Shown here piece by piece: positions 5,719 to 12,443 of a stretch of 12,443 nt of DNA. Under the pieces are notes generated by a model. The model worked only from the letters and a program-made list of their open reading frames with translations. It searched no databases and was not told where the DNA came from. The position numbers were made by a program, and so were the translations under genes. Every line of letters starts with the position of its first letter. Within the stretch, counting starts at the first letter, position 1. The DNA comes from Bacteroidaceae bacterium (GTDB lineage: Bacteria; Bacteroidota; Bacteroidia; Bacteroidales; Bacteroidaceae): assembly GCA_017558165.1 (NCBI GenBank), contig JAFYWE010000132.1, positions 1-12,443 on the forward strand. The letters run 5' to 3'.

Positions 5719-6900
5719 TTACTCCACGTATAATACCAATCCCTTGAGGTATTCGCCCTCGGGGTGATAGATGTTGACCGGGTGGTCGGCCGGCTGTGTG
5801 AGCTGGTGCAGGATGCGTACGTTGCGCTTTGCCATTGCCGCTGCTGTGAACACTGCTGTACGGAAGTTTTCCTTGCTTACTACCTGTGAGCATGAGAAGG
5901 TGAAGAGTATTCCACCTGGCTGTATCTTCTCAATTGCCTTGGCATTGAGTCGGCGGTAGCCTATGAGCGCATTGCGCAGGCTGTCGCGGTGCTTTGCAAA
6001 TGCCGGCGGGTCAAGGATGATAAGGTTATAGTTGTTGCCCATGCGGTCAAGGAAATCGAATGCGTCCTCGGCATATGCTGTGTGGCGTGTGTCGCCAGGG
6101 AAGTTTAGCTCGGCGTTGGCATTTGTGAGGTCAATGGCCTTTGATGAACTATCCACGGAGTGTACTATCTCGGCACCACCGCGCAGTGCGTAGATTGAGA
6201 AACCGCCTGTGTAGCAGAACATGTTGAGCAGCTTGCGTCCCTTAGCGTACTTCTCAAGCAGTGAGCGGTTCTCGCGCTGGTCTACGAAGAAGCCGGTCTT
6301 CTGGCCGCGTAGCCAGTCGATGTGGAACTTCAGGCCGTACTCGGTAGAGATGCTTTCGGCATTGCCTCCCATGATGTAGCCGTTATCCTTGTTGATGTCG
6401 GCCTTGTAGGGCAGGGTGGTGTCCGACTTGTAGTAGATGTTCTTTATCTTGTCGCCCATGATGCTCTTTACGGCATCGGCAATGTCAAGACGGTTTACGT
6501 GCATTCCTACACTGTGCGCCTGCATTACAGCTGTGTCGCCGTAGATGTCGATGATGAGGCCGGGGAGATTGTCGCCCTCGCCGTGTACAAGGCGGTATGT
6601 GTTGTTGTCCTCGCGTGATGAGATGCCGGTCCTTTCGCGCAGGTCATACGCTGTCGCTATGCGGCTCTCCCAGAACTTGCGGTCTACGGGCTCGTCCTTG
6701 AAGGTGAGTACTCTCACGGCAATGCTGCCTACCTGCACGTGTCCGCGTGCTATGAACTCGCGGTCGTTAGTGTAGACGGTTACCACATCGCCCTCCTCGG
6801 GCTTGCCTTCGATGCGTTGTATCGCTCCCGAGAATATCCAGGGGTGGTAGCGGCGCAGTGACTCTTCCTTGCCACGCTTAAGAATGACAGCTTTTTCCAT
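5719..6900 (-). CDS. rlmI: Class I SAM-dependent 23S rRNA methyltransferase, RlmI family
   Basis: A 393-residue protein of the RlmI (YccW) family, whose E. coli member makes 5-methylcytidine at position 1962 of 23S rRNA. The N-terminal PUA domain (about 2-75) includes HPWIFSGAI (19-27). A central domain holds RLVHGEGDNLPGLIIDIY (103-120). The methyltransferase domain shows GQKTGFFVDQREN (199-211), the SAM-binding NMFCYTGGFS (226-235), DPPAFAK (297-303) and SCSQ (336-339). It ends in HPEGEYLKGLVLYVE. Length and motifs are complete. It is the last gene of a minus-strand operon, 7 bp after the exonuclease stop. The 3' side carries the duplicated tail described separately. Family membership is firm; the exact target base is inferred by homology. 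Confidence 0.9.
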   Translation of the reverse strand: MEKAVILKRGKEESLRRYHPWIFSGAIQRIEGKPEEGDVVTVYTNDREFIARGHVQVGSIAVRVLTFKDEPVDRKFWESRIATAYDLRERTGISSREDNNTYRLVHGEGDNLPGLIIDIYGDTAVMQAHSVGMHVNRLDIADAVKSIMGDKIKNIYYKSDTTLPYKADINKDNGYIMGGNAESISTEYGLKFHIDWLRGQKTGFFVDQRENRSLLEKYAKGRKLLNMFCYTGGFSIYALRGGAEIVHSVDSSSKAIDLTNANAELNFPGDTRHTAYAEDAFDFLDRMGNNYNLIILDPPAFAKHRDSLRNALIGYRRLNAKAIEKIQPGGILFTFSCSQVVSKENFRTAVFTAAAMAKRNVRILHQLTQPADHPVNIYHPEGEYLKGLVLYVE

Positions 6901-6907
6901 TTTATGC

Positions 6908-7489
6908 TTATTTTGTTTGTTCTAATCGGTTGTATATCTCAAGGCATGCCCAGGCGTCGGTGGCGGCATACAGCTTCTGCTTGTCTGTGAGCACGTCGTT
7001 CTCCCAGTTGGTGAGCTGCTGGCTCTTTGATATGCGCTTGCCGAACACTATTGCGAATATCTTCTGCAGACTCATCTCCTCAATGCCGAACTCCCCGACG
7101 TGCTTTTGCAGGTCGAGGAACCCGCCGGCCTTGAACTTGCGGCGGCGGCTCAGTGCCTGGTAGTCGTCGTGCAGTGACAGGCCTATCTTTGTTATCTTCT
7201 TGTTCTCGAGCAACGATACGAGCGAGTCGGGCAGTCCTACGCGGTTCAGTCTGATGAGAAAGCAGGTGTCTGGGGTCGACAACTGTATGAGCGACACCTC
7301 GTATTGTACTCCTTTGCGGAACGAGGGTCTTGTCTCGGTGTCGATGCCCAGGAACTTCTCACCCGAGAGTGCCTGTACGGCCTTGTCTGTGTCGGCGACG
7401 GTATCAATGGTGATTATGCGTCCCTCGAAGGCTACGGTCGGCATTACGCTTACCTCGCTTTTCTCTATGCGTGCGTTGTATTTACTCAT
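6908..7489 (-). CDS. DEDDy 3'-5' exonuclease (RNase D / DNA Pol I proofreading fold)
   Basis: A 193-residue stand-alone exonuclease of the DNA_pol_A_exo1 type. The four metal-binding acidic residues and the tyrosine are visible: Exo I GIDTET (Asp50, Glu52), Exo II KIGLSLHDDY (Asp108, first of the two), and Exo III LYAATDAWACLEIY (Tyr174, Asp178). There is no HRDC or helicase domain, so it is a minimal form like those found widely in Bacteroidota. The substrate (structured RNA ends or DNA) cannot be told from sequence. The frame stays open to 7534, but the ATG at 7489 overlaps the DUF5063 stop by 8 bp, lies just after a purine-rich AGAGGAGGAT, and gives a normal N-terminus. The tight spacing on both sides points to co-transcription with DUF5063 and rlmI. 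Confidence 0.9.
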   Translation of the reverse strand: MSKYNARIEKSEVSVMPTVAFEGRIITIDTVADTDKAVQALSGEKFLGIDTETRPSFRKGVQYEVSLIQLSTPDTCFLIRLNRVGLPDSLVSLLENKKITKIGLSLHDDYQALSRRRKFKAGGFLDLQKHVGEFGIEEMSLQKIFAIVFGKRISKSQQLTNWENDVLTDKQKLYAATDAWACLEIYNRLEQTK

Positions 7490-8027
7490 TATCCTCCTCT
7501 GTCTCGTCGTCGTTCGTGTTGTATCTTGCGTCATGCAGTGCTCGCATGGTGTTCACCAGTGTCTGTCCCCAGTATTGTGCGAAGTGTTCCTTGCACTCAA
7601 TGATGGCGTCATGCATTGTCTCATTGATGCCCAAGCGGAACAGGCATACGAAGTTCTTGATGTCCTGGTATATGTCCGCGATATCTTCTGATATACTCTT
7701 CGTTACCGGTGTGTCGCTGTACTTCATGTCGGCCACGAATACGTCAAGGTAGCTGTCCTTGTCGGTAAGCAGGTCGAAGATTGTCATACGCAGCACCTCG
7801 TAACTGTCCTCGGTAACAAAGTCCTCGAGATCATCGTCGTTTATGCGCTCGTCGGCGGGCAGCATCAGTGCCGTGAGGTAGAGCAACGGGAGTAGTTTGA
7901 GCAATGTTGCTATAAAATCCTTTCTTGAGTGCTCGTTGGTGCGCTCAACATCTGCGCAGAACTCTGCGGCGACTGTCACGAATTCGACCGTGTTGCGTGA
8001 AAATACTATGTCTTCTCTTTCGCTCAT
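7482..8027 (-). CDS. DUF5063 family protein
   Basis: A 181-residue, acidic, mostly helical protein with no signal peptide. FVTVAAEFCADVERT (16-30) and the hydrophobic LLKLLPLLYLTALMLP (42-57), followed by an acidic turn, match what I recall of the DUF5063 family, which has no established function. The C-terminus is a charged tail (NDDETEEDNE). It is the first gene of the minus-strand operon with the exonuclease and RlmI, and its last codons overlap the exonuclease start by 8 bp. Guilt by association would suggest RNA or ribosome metabolism, but nothing in the sequence demonstrates it. The start at 8025-8027 fits, with a promoter candidate 27 bp upstream. Confidence 0.8.
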   Translation of the reverse strand: MSEREDIVFSRNTVEFVTVAAEFCADVERTNEHSRKDFIATLLKLLPLLYLTALMLPADERINDDDLEDFVTEDSYEVLRMTIFDLLTDKDSYLDVFVADMKYSDTPVTKSISEDIADIYQDIKNFVCLFRLGINETMHDAIIECKEHFAQYWGQTLVNTMRALHDARYNTNDDETEEDNE

Positions 8028-8053
8028 CTTTCCAAGGCTTTTGTGATTTGCCG

Positions 8054-8061
8054 CGAAGTTA
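8054..8061 (-). promoter_or_regulatory. Candidate -7 box for the DUF5063-rlmI operon
   Basis: TAACTTCG on the minus strand is one base from TAnnTTTG and sits 27-34 bp before the DUF5063 start, after a T-rich tract. No clear -33 TTTG is present at 19-21 bases. Position and the divergent gene layout support it more than the sequence does. Confidence 0.38.
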
Positions 8062-8106
8062 CAAAAAAATGGCGTAGTAACGGGCCTGTGGTATTCATTT
8101 TTTTTA

Positions 8107-8114
8107 TATCTTCG
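8107..8114 (+). promoter_or_regulatory. Candidate -7 box for the ftsK operon
   Basis: TATCTTCG, one base from TAnnTTTG, preceded by an eight-T tract but with no good -33 element. It lies 103 bp before the ftsK start, so the leader would be near 98 nt. It sits back to back with the minus-strand candidate about 45 bp away. Confidence 0.38.
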
Positions 8115-8217
8115 CGTTTGTAAATTCCCTCATTATGCGCGCTTTTTGACCAAATTAGCCTGTGGAAGTGCTGTGATGGGTTTTTGTGTTAATGCTTTTG
8201 ACGATATTTGATACTAT

Positions 8218-10734
8218 ATGGCAAAAAATAAGAATAGCAAGAGTGTGGAGCCCGGTTTCTTTTCCAAGGTGAAACGGAATTGTGGCATCATCAGGGATTT
8301 TTTCTGTAACCCAAAGACACAGTTCGTCTTGGGAGTACTCCTTGTGGCTTTTTCCATTTTCCTGTTGAGCTCTTTCATCTCGTTCTTCGCGGTAGGCGGG
8401 GCTGACCAGACAGCGGTGGAGTCTGTCATGTCGGGTGGTGATGTCGTGACGGCCAATGCCTCGGGTAGTGGTGGAGCTATCATTGCCAGTTATCTTGTGA
8501 ACGGATGCTTCGGTTGGGCGGCCGTGCTCTTTTTCCCACTTATGGTTCTGTGGGCAATTGCGCTGATGCGTATCGGTGAACTCAAGACCCGCCGATGGAC
8601 CATAATGCTTCTTACGGCTTTGGTGTGGTTCTCGCTCTTCTTCTCGCTTGTCTTTGGCGAGAGTGTCGGCTCTGGATTTGTCTCTCCAGGTGGTAAGCAT
8701 GGTGTTTTCCTCCTTACGTCCATACGTGAATATGTCGGCATTGTCGGTGTGGTGCTTGTGCTTGCGCTTATATTGCTGTTCTTCATGATATACGCAACCA
8801 AAGAGACCATTCCTTGGTTGCAGAAGAAACTCACTATTGAGAGAGGTCCGTTGAGCAGGGGCGGTGCGGCGTCTGATGACGACTCGGAGGCTACTGATGA
8901 ACTTGATGCCGAAGATTACGGCGTTGAGCCGGTCGCTGTTGTCGGTACTGATGAGGTGGATGGTGCTGATGAGTCAGATGATACCGTTGATGATTGTGAT
9001 GAAGAGGGTCCTGAGGAGGAAGTTGCCGACTCTGGTGTGATTATAGAACTGTCTGAAGAACCGGCTGAGGTGGATGAGGATGAACTTGCCGCAAGATTTG
9101 ACGAGTTGTCGAGAAGGGTTGAGGCCGAGACAATCCGGACTGCGGATGAGGAACTCTCGATGGAGGTCGAGAAGGCCGAGGGTGATGAGGATACCGGCGG
9201 TGATATGTTGCGCCCCATTAATCCAAAGGATGAGCTCAGCTATTACAAGCCACCTACACTTGATCTGCTCGATGAGTATGAGCAGACTACTCAGGCTATT
9301 GACCGTGACGAGCAGGCAAAGAACGCGAACAGGATTGTTGAGGTTCTCAAGAATTTCGGAATTGAGATAAGCTCTATCAAGGCGACTGTGGGTCCTACAA
9401 TCACCTTGTATGAGATTACCCCGGCTCCCGGTATCCGAATCTCGAAGATACGTAACCTTGAGGATGATATCGCTATGAGCCTCTCGGCGCTCTGTATCCG
9501 TATCGTGGCACCGATTCCGGGTAAGGGTACCATTGGAATCGAGGTGCCTAATGCCCACAAGCAGATTGTCCCCATGGCTTCATTGCTGAATAGCCGCAAG
9601 TACAAGGAGACCGACATGGCATTGCCACTTGCGTTGGGAAAGACTATCTCTAATGAGGTTTATATGGTTGACATGGCCAAGATGCCGCACTTGCTTGTCG
9701 CGGGTGCCACGGGTATGGGTAAGTCTGTGGGTCTCAATGCAATCATTACATCGTTACTTTACAAGATGCACCCGGCATACCTCAAGTTCGTGATGGTTGA
9801 CCCCAAGATGGTGGAGCTCAGCCTCTATGGCGTGCTCGAGAAGCACTTCCTTGCGAAACTTGACGGTGAGGATGAGCCAATCATTACTGATGTCAACAAG
9901 GTGGTGCGTACGCTCAAGTCTCTCTGCGTGGAGATGGATAACCGCTATAAGTTGTTGCAGCTGGCATCGGTGCGTTCGGTAAAGGAGTATAACGAGAAAT
10001 TCCTTAATAAGGAGTTGTTGCCAACCAAGGGGCACCGTTTCATGCCATATATCGTGGTGATTATCGATGAGTACGGTGATCTTATGATGACTGCGGGACG
10101 TGAGGTGGAGCAGCCTATTGCCCGCATTGCCCAGAAGGCGCGTGCGGTGGGTATACATATGATTATTGCAACCCAGCGTCCGACCACGAATATCATTACC
10201 GGTACCATAAAGGCGAACTTCCCTGCCCGCATGGCGTTCCGTGTTATATCGGCAATCGACTCGCGTACCATCCTCGACCGTTCGGGTGCGAACCAGTTGC
10301 AGGGTAGGGGTGATATGCTCTTTCTTGCCGGTAACGACCCTGTGCGTGTACAATGTGCACTTGTTGAGACAAAGGAGGTCGAGCGTGTGTGTGCCCACAT
10401 TTCCAAGCAGCAGGGATACCAGCAGGCGTACATCCTGCCCGAGCCTGATGAAACCTTTGATGGCGGTATGGACGGCGGTAGTGCGCGTGGTGATATCAGC
10501 TCCGACAAACTCGACCCGTTGTTTGCCGAGGCGGCGCGCATCGTGGTGCTTGCGCAGTCCGGTTCTACCTCCCTCATACAGCGTAAGCTCGAGATCGGTT
10601 TCAACCGTGCGGGCCGTATCATGGACCAGTTGTGTCAGACCGGTATTGTGGGTGAGCAGGAGGGTAGTAAGCCACGGCAGGTGCTCTGTGCCGACGAGGC
10701 GGATCTTGCCTTCCGTTTGAAGAGCCTTATGTAA
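8218..10734 (+). CDS. ftsK: DNA translocase FtsK
   Basis: An 838-residue membrane-anchored motor that pumps chromosome termini through the division septum and supports dimer resolution. Four membrane segments are seen at about 36-58, 88-117, 127-147 and 170-193. A strongly acidic, low-complexity linker (about 219-330) follows. The motor's alpha domain starts near 360. Walker A is GATGMGKS (496-503, Lys502) and Walker B is VVIIDEYGDL (Asp617, Glu618), followed by ATQRPTTNIITGTIKANFPARMAFRV. The winged-helix gamma domain, which reads polar DNA sequences, runs from about 762 to the end (LDPLFAEAARIVV, then SLIQRKLEIGFNRAGRIMDQL). Everything expected of the family is intact and the length is normal for Bacteroidota. 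It leads an operon with the LolA-like gene (19 bp away) and trxB. Confidence 0.96.
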   Translation: MAKNKNSKSVEPGFFSKVKRNCGIIRDFFCNPKTQFVLGVLLVAFSIFLLSSFISFFAVGGADQTAVESVMSGGDVVTANASGSGGAIIASYLVNGCFGWAAVLFFPLMVLWAIALMRIGELKTRRWTIMLLTALVWFSLFFSLVFGESVGSGFVSPGGKHGVFLLTSIREYVGIVGVVLVLALILLFFMIYATKETIPWLQKKLTIERGPLSRGGAASDDDSEATDELDAEDYGVEPVAVVGTDEVDGADESDDTVDDCDEEGPEEEVADSGVIIELSEEPAEVDEDELAARFDELSRRVEAETIRTADEELSMEVEKAEGDEDTGGDMLRPINPKDELSYYKPPTLDLLDEYEQTTQAIDRDEQAKNANRIVEVLKNFGIEISSIKATVGPTITLYEITPAPGIRISKIRNLEDDIAMSLSALCIRIVAPIPGKGTIGIEVPNAHKQIVPMASLLNSRKYKETDMALPLALGKTISNEVYMVDMAKMPHLLVAGATGMGKSVGLNAIITSLLYKMHPAYLKFVMVDPKMVELSLYGVLEKHFLAKLDGEDEPIITDVNKVVRTLKSLCVEMDNRYKLLQLASVRSVKEYNEKFLNKELLPTKGHRFMPYIVVIIDEYGDLMMTAGREVEQPIARIAQKARAVGIHMIIATQRPTTNIITGTIKANFPARMAFRVISAIDSRTILDRSGANQLQGRGDMLFLAGNDPVRVQCALVETKEVERVCAHISKQQGYQQAYILPEPDETFDGGMDGGSARGDISSDKLDPLFAEAARIVVLAQSGSTSLIQRKLEIGFNRAGRIMDQLCQTGIVGEQEGSKPRQVLCADEADLAFRLKSLM

Positions 10735-10753
10735 TATGTTAAAGGATAGAATG

Positions 10754-11374
10754 ATGAAAAGAATATTGTTCCTGTTTTTGATGCTCCTTCCGCTTTGTGC
10801 TGTAGCGCAGGATAAAGCCGTGGCGTTGCTTGACAAGGCGGTGGCTGCGATAAGGTCCGATGCTGCAGTGCAGATGGACTATGGCTATACCGTGTATGAT
10901 GATGACGGCGAGGTAGTGTACAGTGACAAGGGTACCATGAAACTCGATAACGAGCGCTATTCGCTGATTATGGAGGATATGAAGGTGTGGTGTGACGGTA
11001 AGGTGCAGTGGAGTTATATGAGGGATATTGATGAGGTGTATATCACGCCTGCCGATTCCGAGGAGGCGCAGAATCTTTCACCTCTTTATATAATGGAGAA
11101 GTACAGGGAGAACTATAAGGTCTCTTTTGAGGATAAAGGTGCTTCGGCGCTTGTGGTAATGACGGCTATGGATGTCGATGCCGAGGTTGGCCGTCTGGAG
11201 CTGTTGATGGATAAGAAGAGCGCGCGCCTGCAGAGTCTCTTTATCTACATGCCGGCCCAGGGTAGGATTGAGGTGTTCCTTAACAACTATGTGGCAAAGT
11301 GCAGTTTCGGTGCCGGTGAGTATGTTTGTCCGGTAGACGAGTTCAGTACTGCGGAGATTATTGATATGAGATAA
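10754..11374 (+). CDS. LolA-like outer-membrane lipoprotein carrier protein
   Basis: A 206-residue periplasmic protein of the LolA-like superfamily, which in Gram-negatives ferries lipoproteins from inner to outer membrane. A signal peptide (1-18, cut after CAVA) is followed by an alpha stretch and a beta-rich barrel: DKGTMKLDNERYSLIM (58-73), WCDGKVQWSYMRDIDEVYIT (79-98) and SPLYIMEKYRENYK (109-122) follow the family pattern of a strand meander with a DGK.W turn. Three in-frame ATGs exist at 10736, 10751 and 10754. I prefer 10754 because AAAGGA at 10741-10746 lies 7 bp upstream and the signal peptide begins properly; the earlier ones add only a few residues. A true LolA role is likely but not proven, since distant paralogues exist in this phylum. 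Confidence 0.85.
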   Translation: MKRILFLFLMLLPLCAVAQDKAVALLDKAVAAIRSDAAVQMDYGYTVYDDDGEVVYSDKGTMKLDNERYSLIMEDMKVWCDGKVQWSYMRDIDEVYITPADSEEAQNLSPLYIMEKYRENYKVSFEDKGASALVVMTAMDVDAEVGRLELLMDKKSARLQSLFIYMPAQGRIEVFLNNYVAKCSFGAGEYVCPVDEFSTAEIIDMR

Positions 11375-11395
11375 TGGATTTAAAAATATAAGATT

Positions 11396-12331
11396 ATGAA
11401 CAAGACAAAATGTTTGGTTATCGGTTCAGGCCCAGCGGGCTATACAGCCGCTATTTATGCATCACGTGCGAATCTCTCGCCAGTGCTCATTGAAGGTATG
11501 CAACCGGGTGGACAGTTGACACAGACAACTGTGATCGAGAACTTTCCTGGCTTTCCCCAGGGTATAACAGGTCCTGAGCTTATGGACAACATGCGTCAGC
11601 AGGCTATCAATGTGGGTGCCGATGTGCGCTCAGGCAGTGTTGTTGACGTTGATTTCGAGGCGCAGCCATACAAGGTGACCCTTGATGACGGCAATGTAAT
11701 TGAGGCCGAGACTGTGATCGTTGCTACAGGTGCTGCGGCAAAATATCTTGGCTTGCCCGATGAGATCAAGTATCAGGGTATGGGCGTGAGCGCATGTGCT
11801 ACATGTGACGGTTTCTTCTATCGCAAGAAGGTTGTTGCTGTTGTGGGTGGTGGTGACACTGCCTGCGAGGAGGCAAACTACCTGGCATCTCTGGCGGCTA
11901 AGGTATACCTTATCGTGCGCAAGCCTTATCTGCGTGCTTCAAAGGCAATGCAGGACCGTACTCTCAGCAATCCTAAGATTGAGGTGTTGTTCGAGCACAA
12001 TACCGAGGGCCTCTTCGGTGAGAACGGTGTAGAGGGTGCACATGTGGTATACCGTATGGGTGAGGCCGATGAGAAGCGCTATGATATTGCAATTGACGGT
12101 TTCTTCCTTGCAATCGGTCACAAGCCTAACTCTGATGTGTTCAAGAAGTACTTGAAGACCGATGAGACCGGTTACTTCGTTTCGGCCGATTCAAGCGGTG
12201 TGAAGACCGTCGTTCCCGGTGTCTTCGTTGCCGGTGACGTTGCCGACCCACACTACCGTCAGGCGATCAACGCGGCTGCCAGCGGCTGCCGTGCGGCTAT
12301 GGAGGCTGAGCGTTACCTGTCACACCAGTAA
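11396..12331 (+). CDS. trxB: Thioredoxin-disulfide reductase
   Basis: A 311-residue flavoprotein that passes electrons from NADPH through FAD and a redox disulfide to thioredoxin in the cytoplasm. The FAD-binding GSGPAG is at 10-15, GGQLTQTT at 38-45, the redox-active CATC at 134-137 followed by DG, the NADPH-binding GGGDTA at 151-156, the RKPYLRAS segment at 175-182 (where 2'-phosphate-binding arginines sit), and GVFVAGDVAD at 275-284 for the FAD. Length and order are typical of low-molecular-weight TrxB. It follows the LolA-like gene by 21 bp with an A/T-rich gap and no visible promoter, so it is probably the last gene of the ftsK operon; a hairpin terminator begins 11 bp after its stop. 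Confidence 0.97.
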   Translation: MNKTKCLVIGSGPAGYTAAIYASRANLSPVLIEGMQPGGQLTQTTVIENFPGFPQGITGPELMDNMRQQAINVGADVRSGSVVDVDFEAQPYKVTLDDGNVIEAETVIVATGAAAKYLGLPDEIKYQGMGVSACATCDGFFYRKKVVAVVGGGDTACEEANYLASLAAKVYLIVRKPYLRASKAMQDRTLSNPKIEVLFEHNTEGLFGENGVEGAHVVYRMGEADEKRYDIAIDGFFLAIGHKPNSDVFKKYLKTDETGYFVSADSSGVKTVVPGVFVAGDVADPHYRQAINAAASGCRAAMEAERYLSHQ

Positions 12332-12341
12332 TTTGGATCAT

Positions 12342-12384
12342 AAGGGTCTTTAAAGTCTTTGATGGCTTTAAAGACTCTTTTTTT
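12342..12384 (+). terminator. Rho-independent terminator after trxB
   Basis: A 14-bp stem (12342-12355 against 12366-12379, one G-U pair) around a 10-base loop, followed by a run of T to 12384. It should end the ftsK-lolA-trxB transcript. Confidence 0.85.
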
Positions 12385-12407
12385 CTTCTTTAAGAGCGTT
12401 AAAATAA

Positions 12408-12440
12408 TTGCAGAAAAATTTCCCTGTTTGCGTATTTTTG
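12408..12440 (+). promoter_or_regulatory. Candidate promoter for a gene beyond the right edge
   Basis: TTG (12408-12410) and an exact TAnnTTTG box, TATTTTTG (12433-12440), are separated by 22 bases, one more than the usual maximum. The gene it would serve starts outside the window. Confidence 0.42.
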
Positions 12441-12443
12441 TCT

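Noticed and set aside
5654..5893. 79-codon minus-strand frame overlapping the rlmI 3' end and the relic
   Set aside because: It is out of frame with rlmI, and its resemblance to a gene comes only from the duplicated tail read in the wrong frame.
7482..7500. AGAGGAGGAT as a strong Shine-Dalgarno for the exonuclease
   Set aside because: The same bases encode the acidic end of DUF5063 and lie only about 3 bp from the ATG, so the match may be coincidental; kept only as weak start support.
9754..10836. Long minus-strand open frame (about 360 codons) opposite the ftsK motor domain
   Set aside because: The plus strand encodes intact Walker motifs and the gamma domain here; the antisense frame is a by-product of codon use.

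Overview
The window reads as a stretch of Bacteroidota chromosome, most likely order Bacteroidales. Several initiation regions carry the Bacteroidota-type promoter (TAnnTTTG at -7, TTTG/TTG at -33), starts mostly lack Shine-Dalgarno sequences, and the proteins (pyruvate phosphate dikinase, type B L31, DUF5063, an FtsK with an acidic linker, a LolA-like protein, TrxB) look like those of Bacteroides/Prevotella relatives. I cannot place the genus from sequence alone.

Layout, left to right. (1) The first 26 codons of a pyruvate phosphate dikinase gene run off the left edge on the minus strand; a 350-bp divergent spacer follows. (2) A plus-strand cluster holds an RlmD-type 23S rRNA uracil methyltransferase, an S4-containing RluA-family pseudouridine synthase, and a small exported peptidoglycan-binding-domain protein whose start overlaps the synthase; it ends in a strong hairpin terminator. 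(3) rpmE2 (L31 type B) lies on the minus strand with a near-perfect promoter and its own terminator. (4) A lone plus-strand gene encodes a TIR domain fused to about eight Sel1-like repeats, with a possible promoter and a perfect hairpin terminator. This is the one clearly accessory-looking gene and the best candidate for an immune or stress effector. (5) A minus-strand operon runs DUF5063, DEDDy 3'-5' exonuclease, RlmI-type rRNA methyltransferase. Just past the last stop codon sits a diverged, stop-containing relic of that gene's own C-terminal coding sequence. (6) A divergent plus-strand operon runs ftsK, lolA-like, trxB, ends in a terminator, and is followed by a candidate promoter for a gene beyond the right edge.

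Most of the window is housekeeping: ribosome modification and structure, chromosome segregation, envelope lipoprotein handling and thiol redox. No tRNA, rRNA, CRISPR array, transposase or integrase is visible. The less ordinary items are the TIR-Sel1 gene with its cysteine-rich and partly decayed repeat array, the rlmI tail relic, and a gene-free GT-rich spacer between two terminators near 3.3-3.44 kb.
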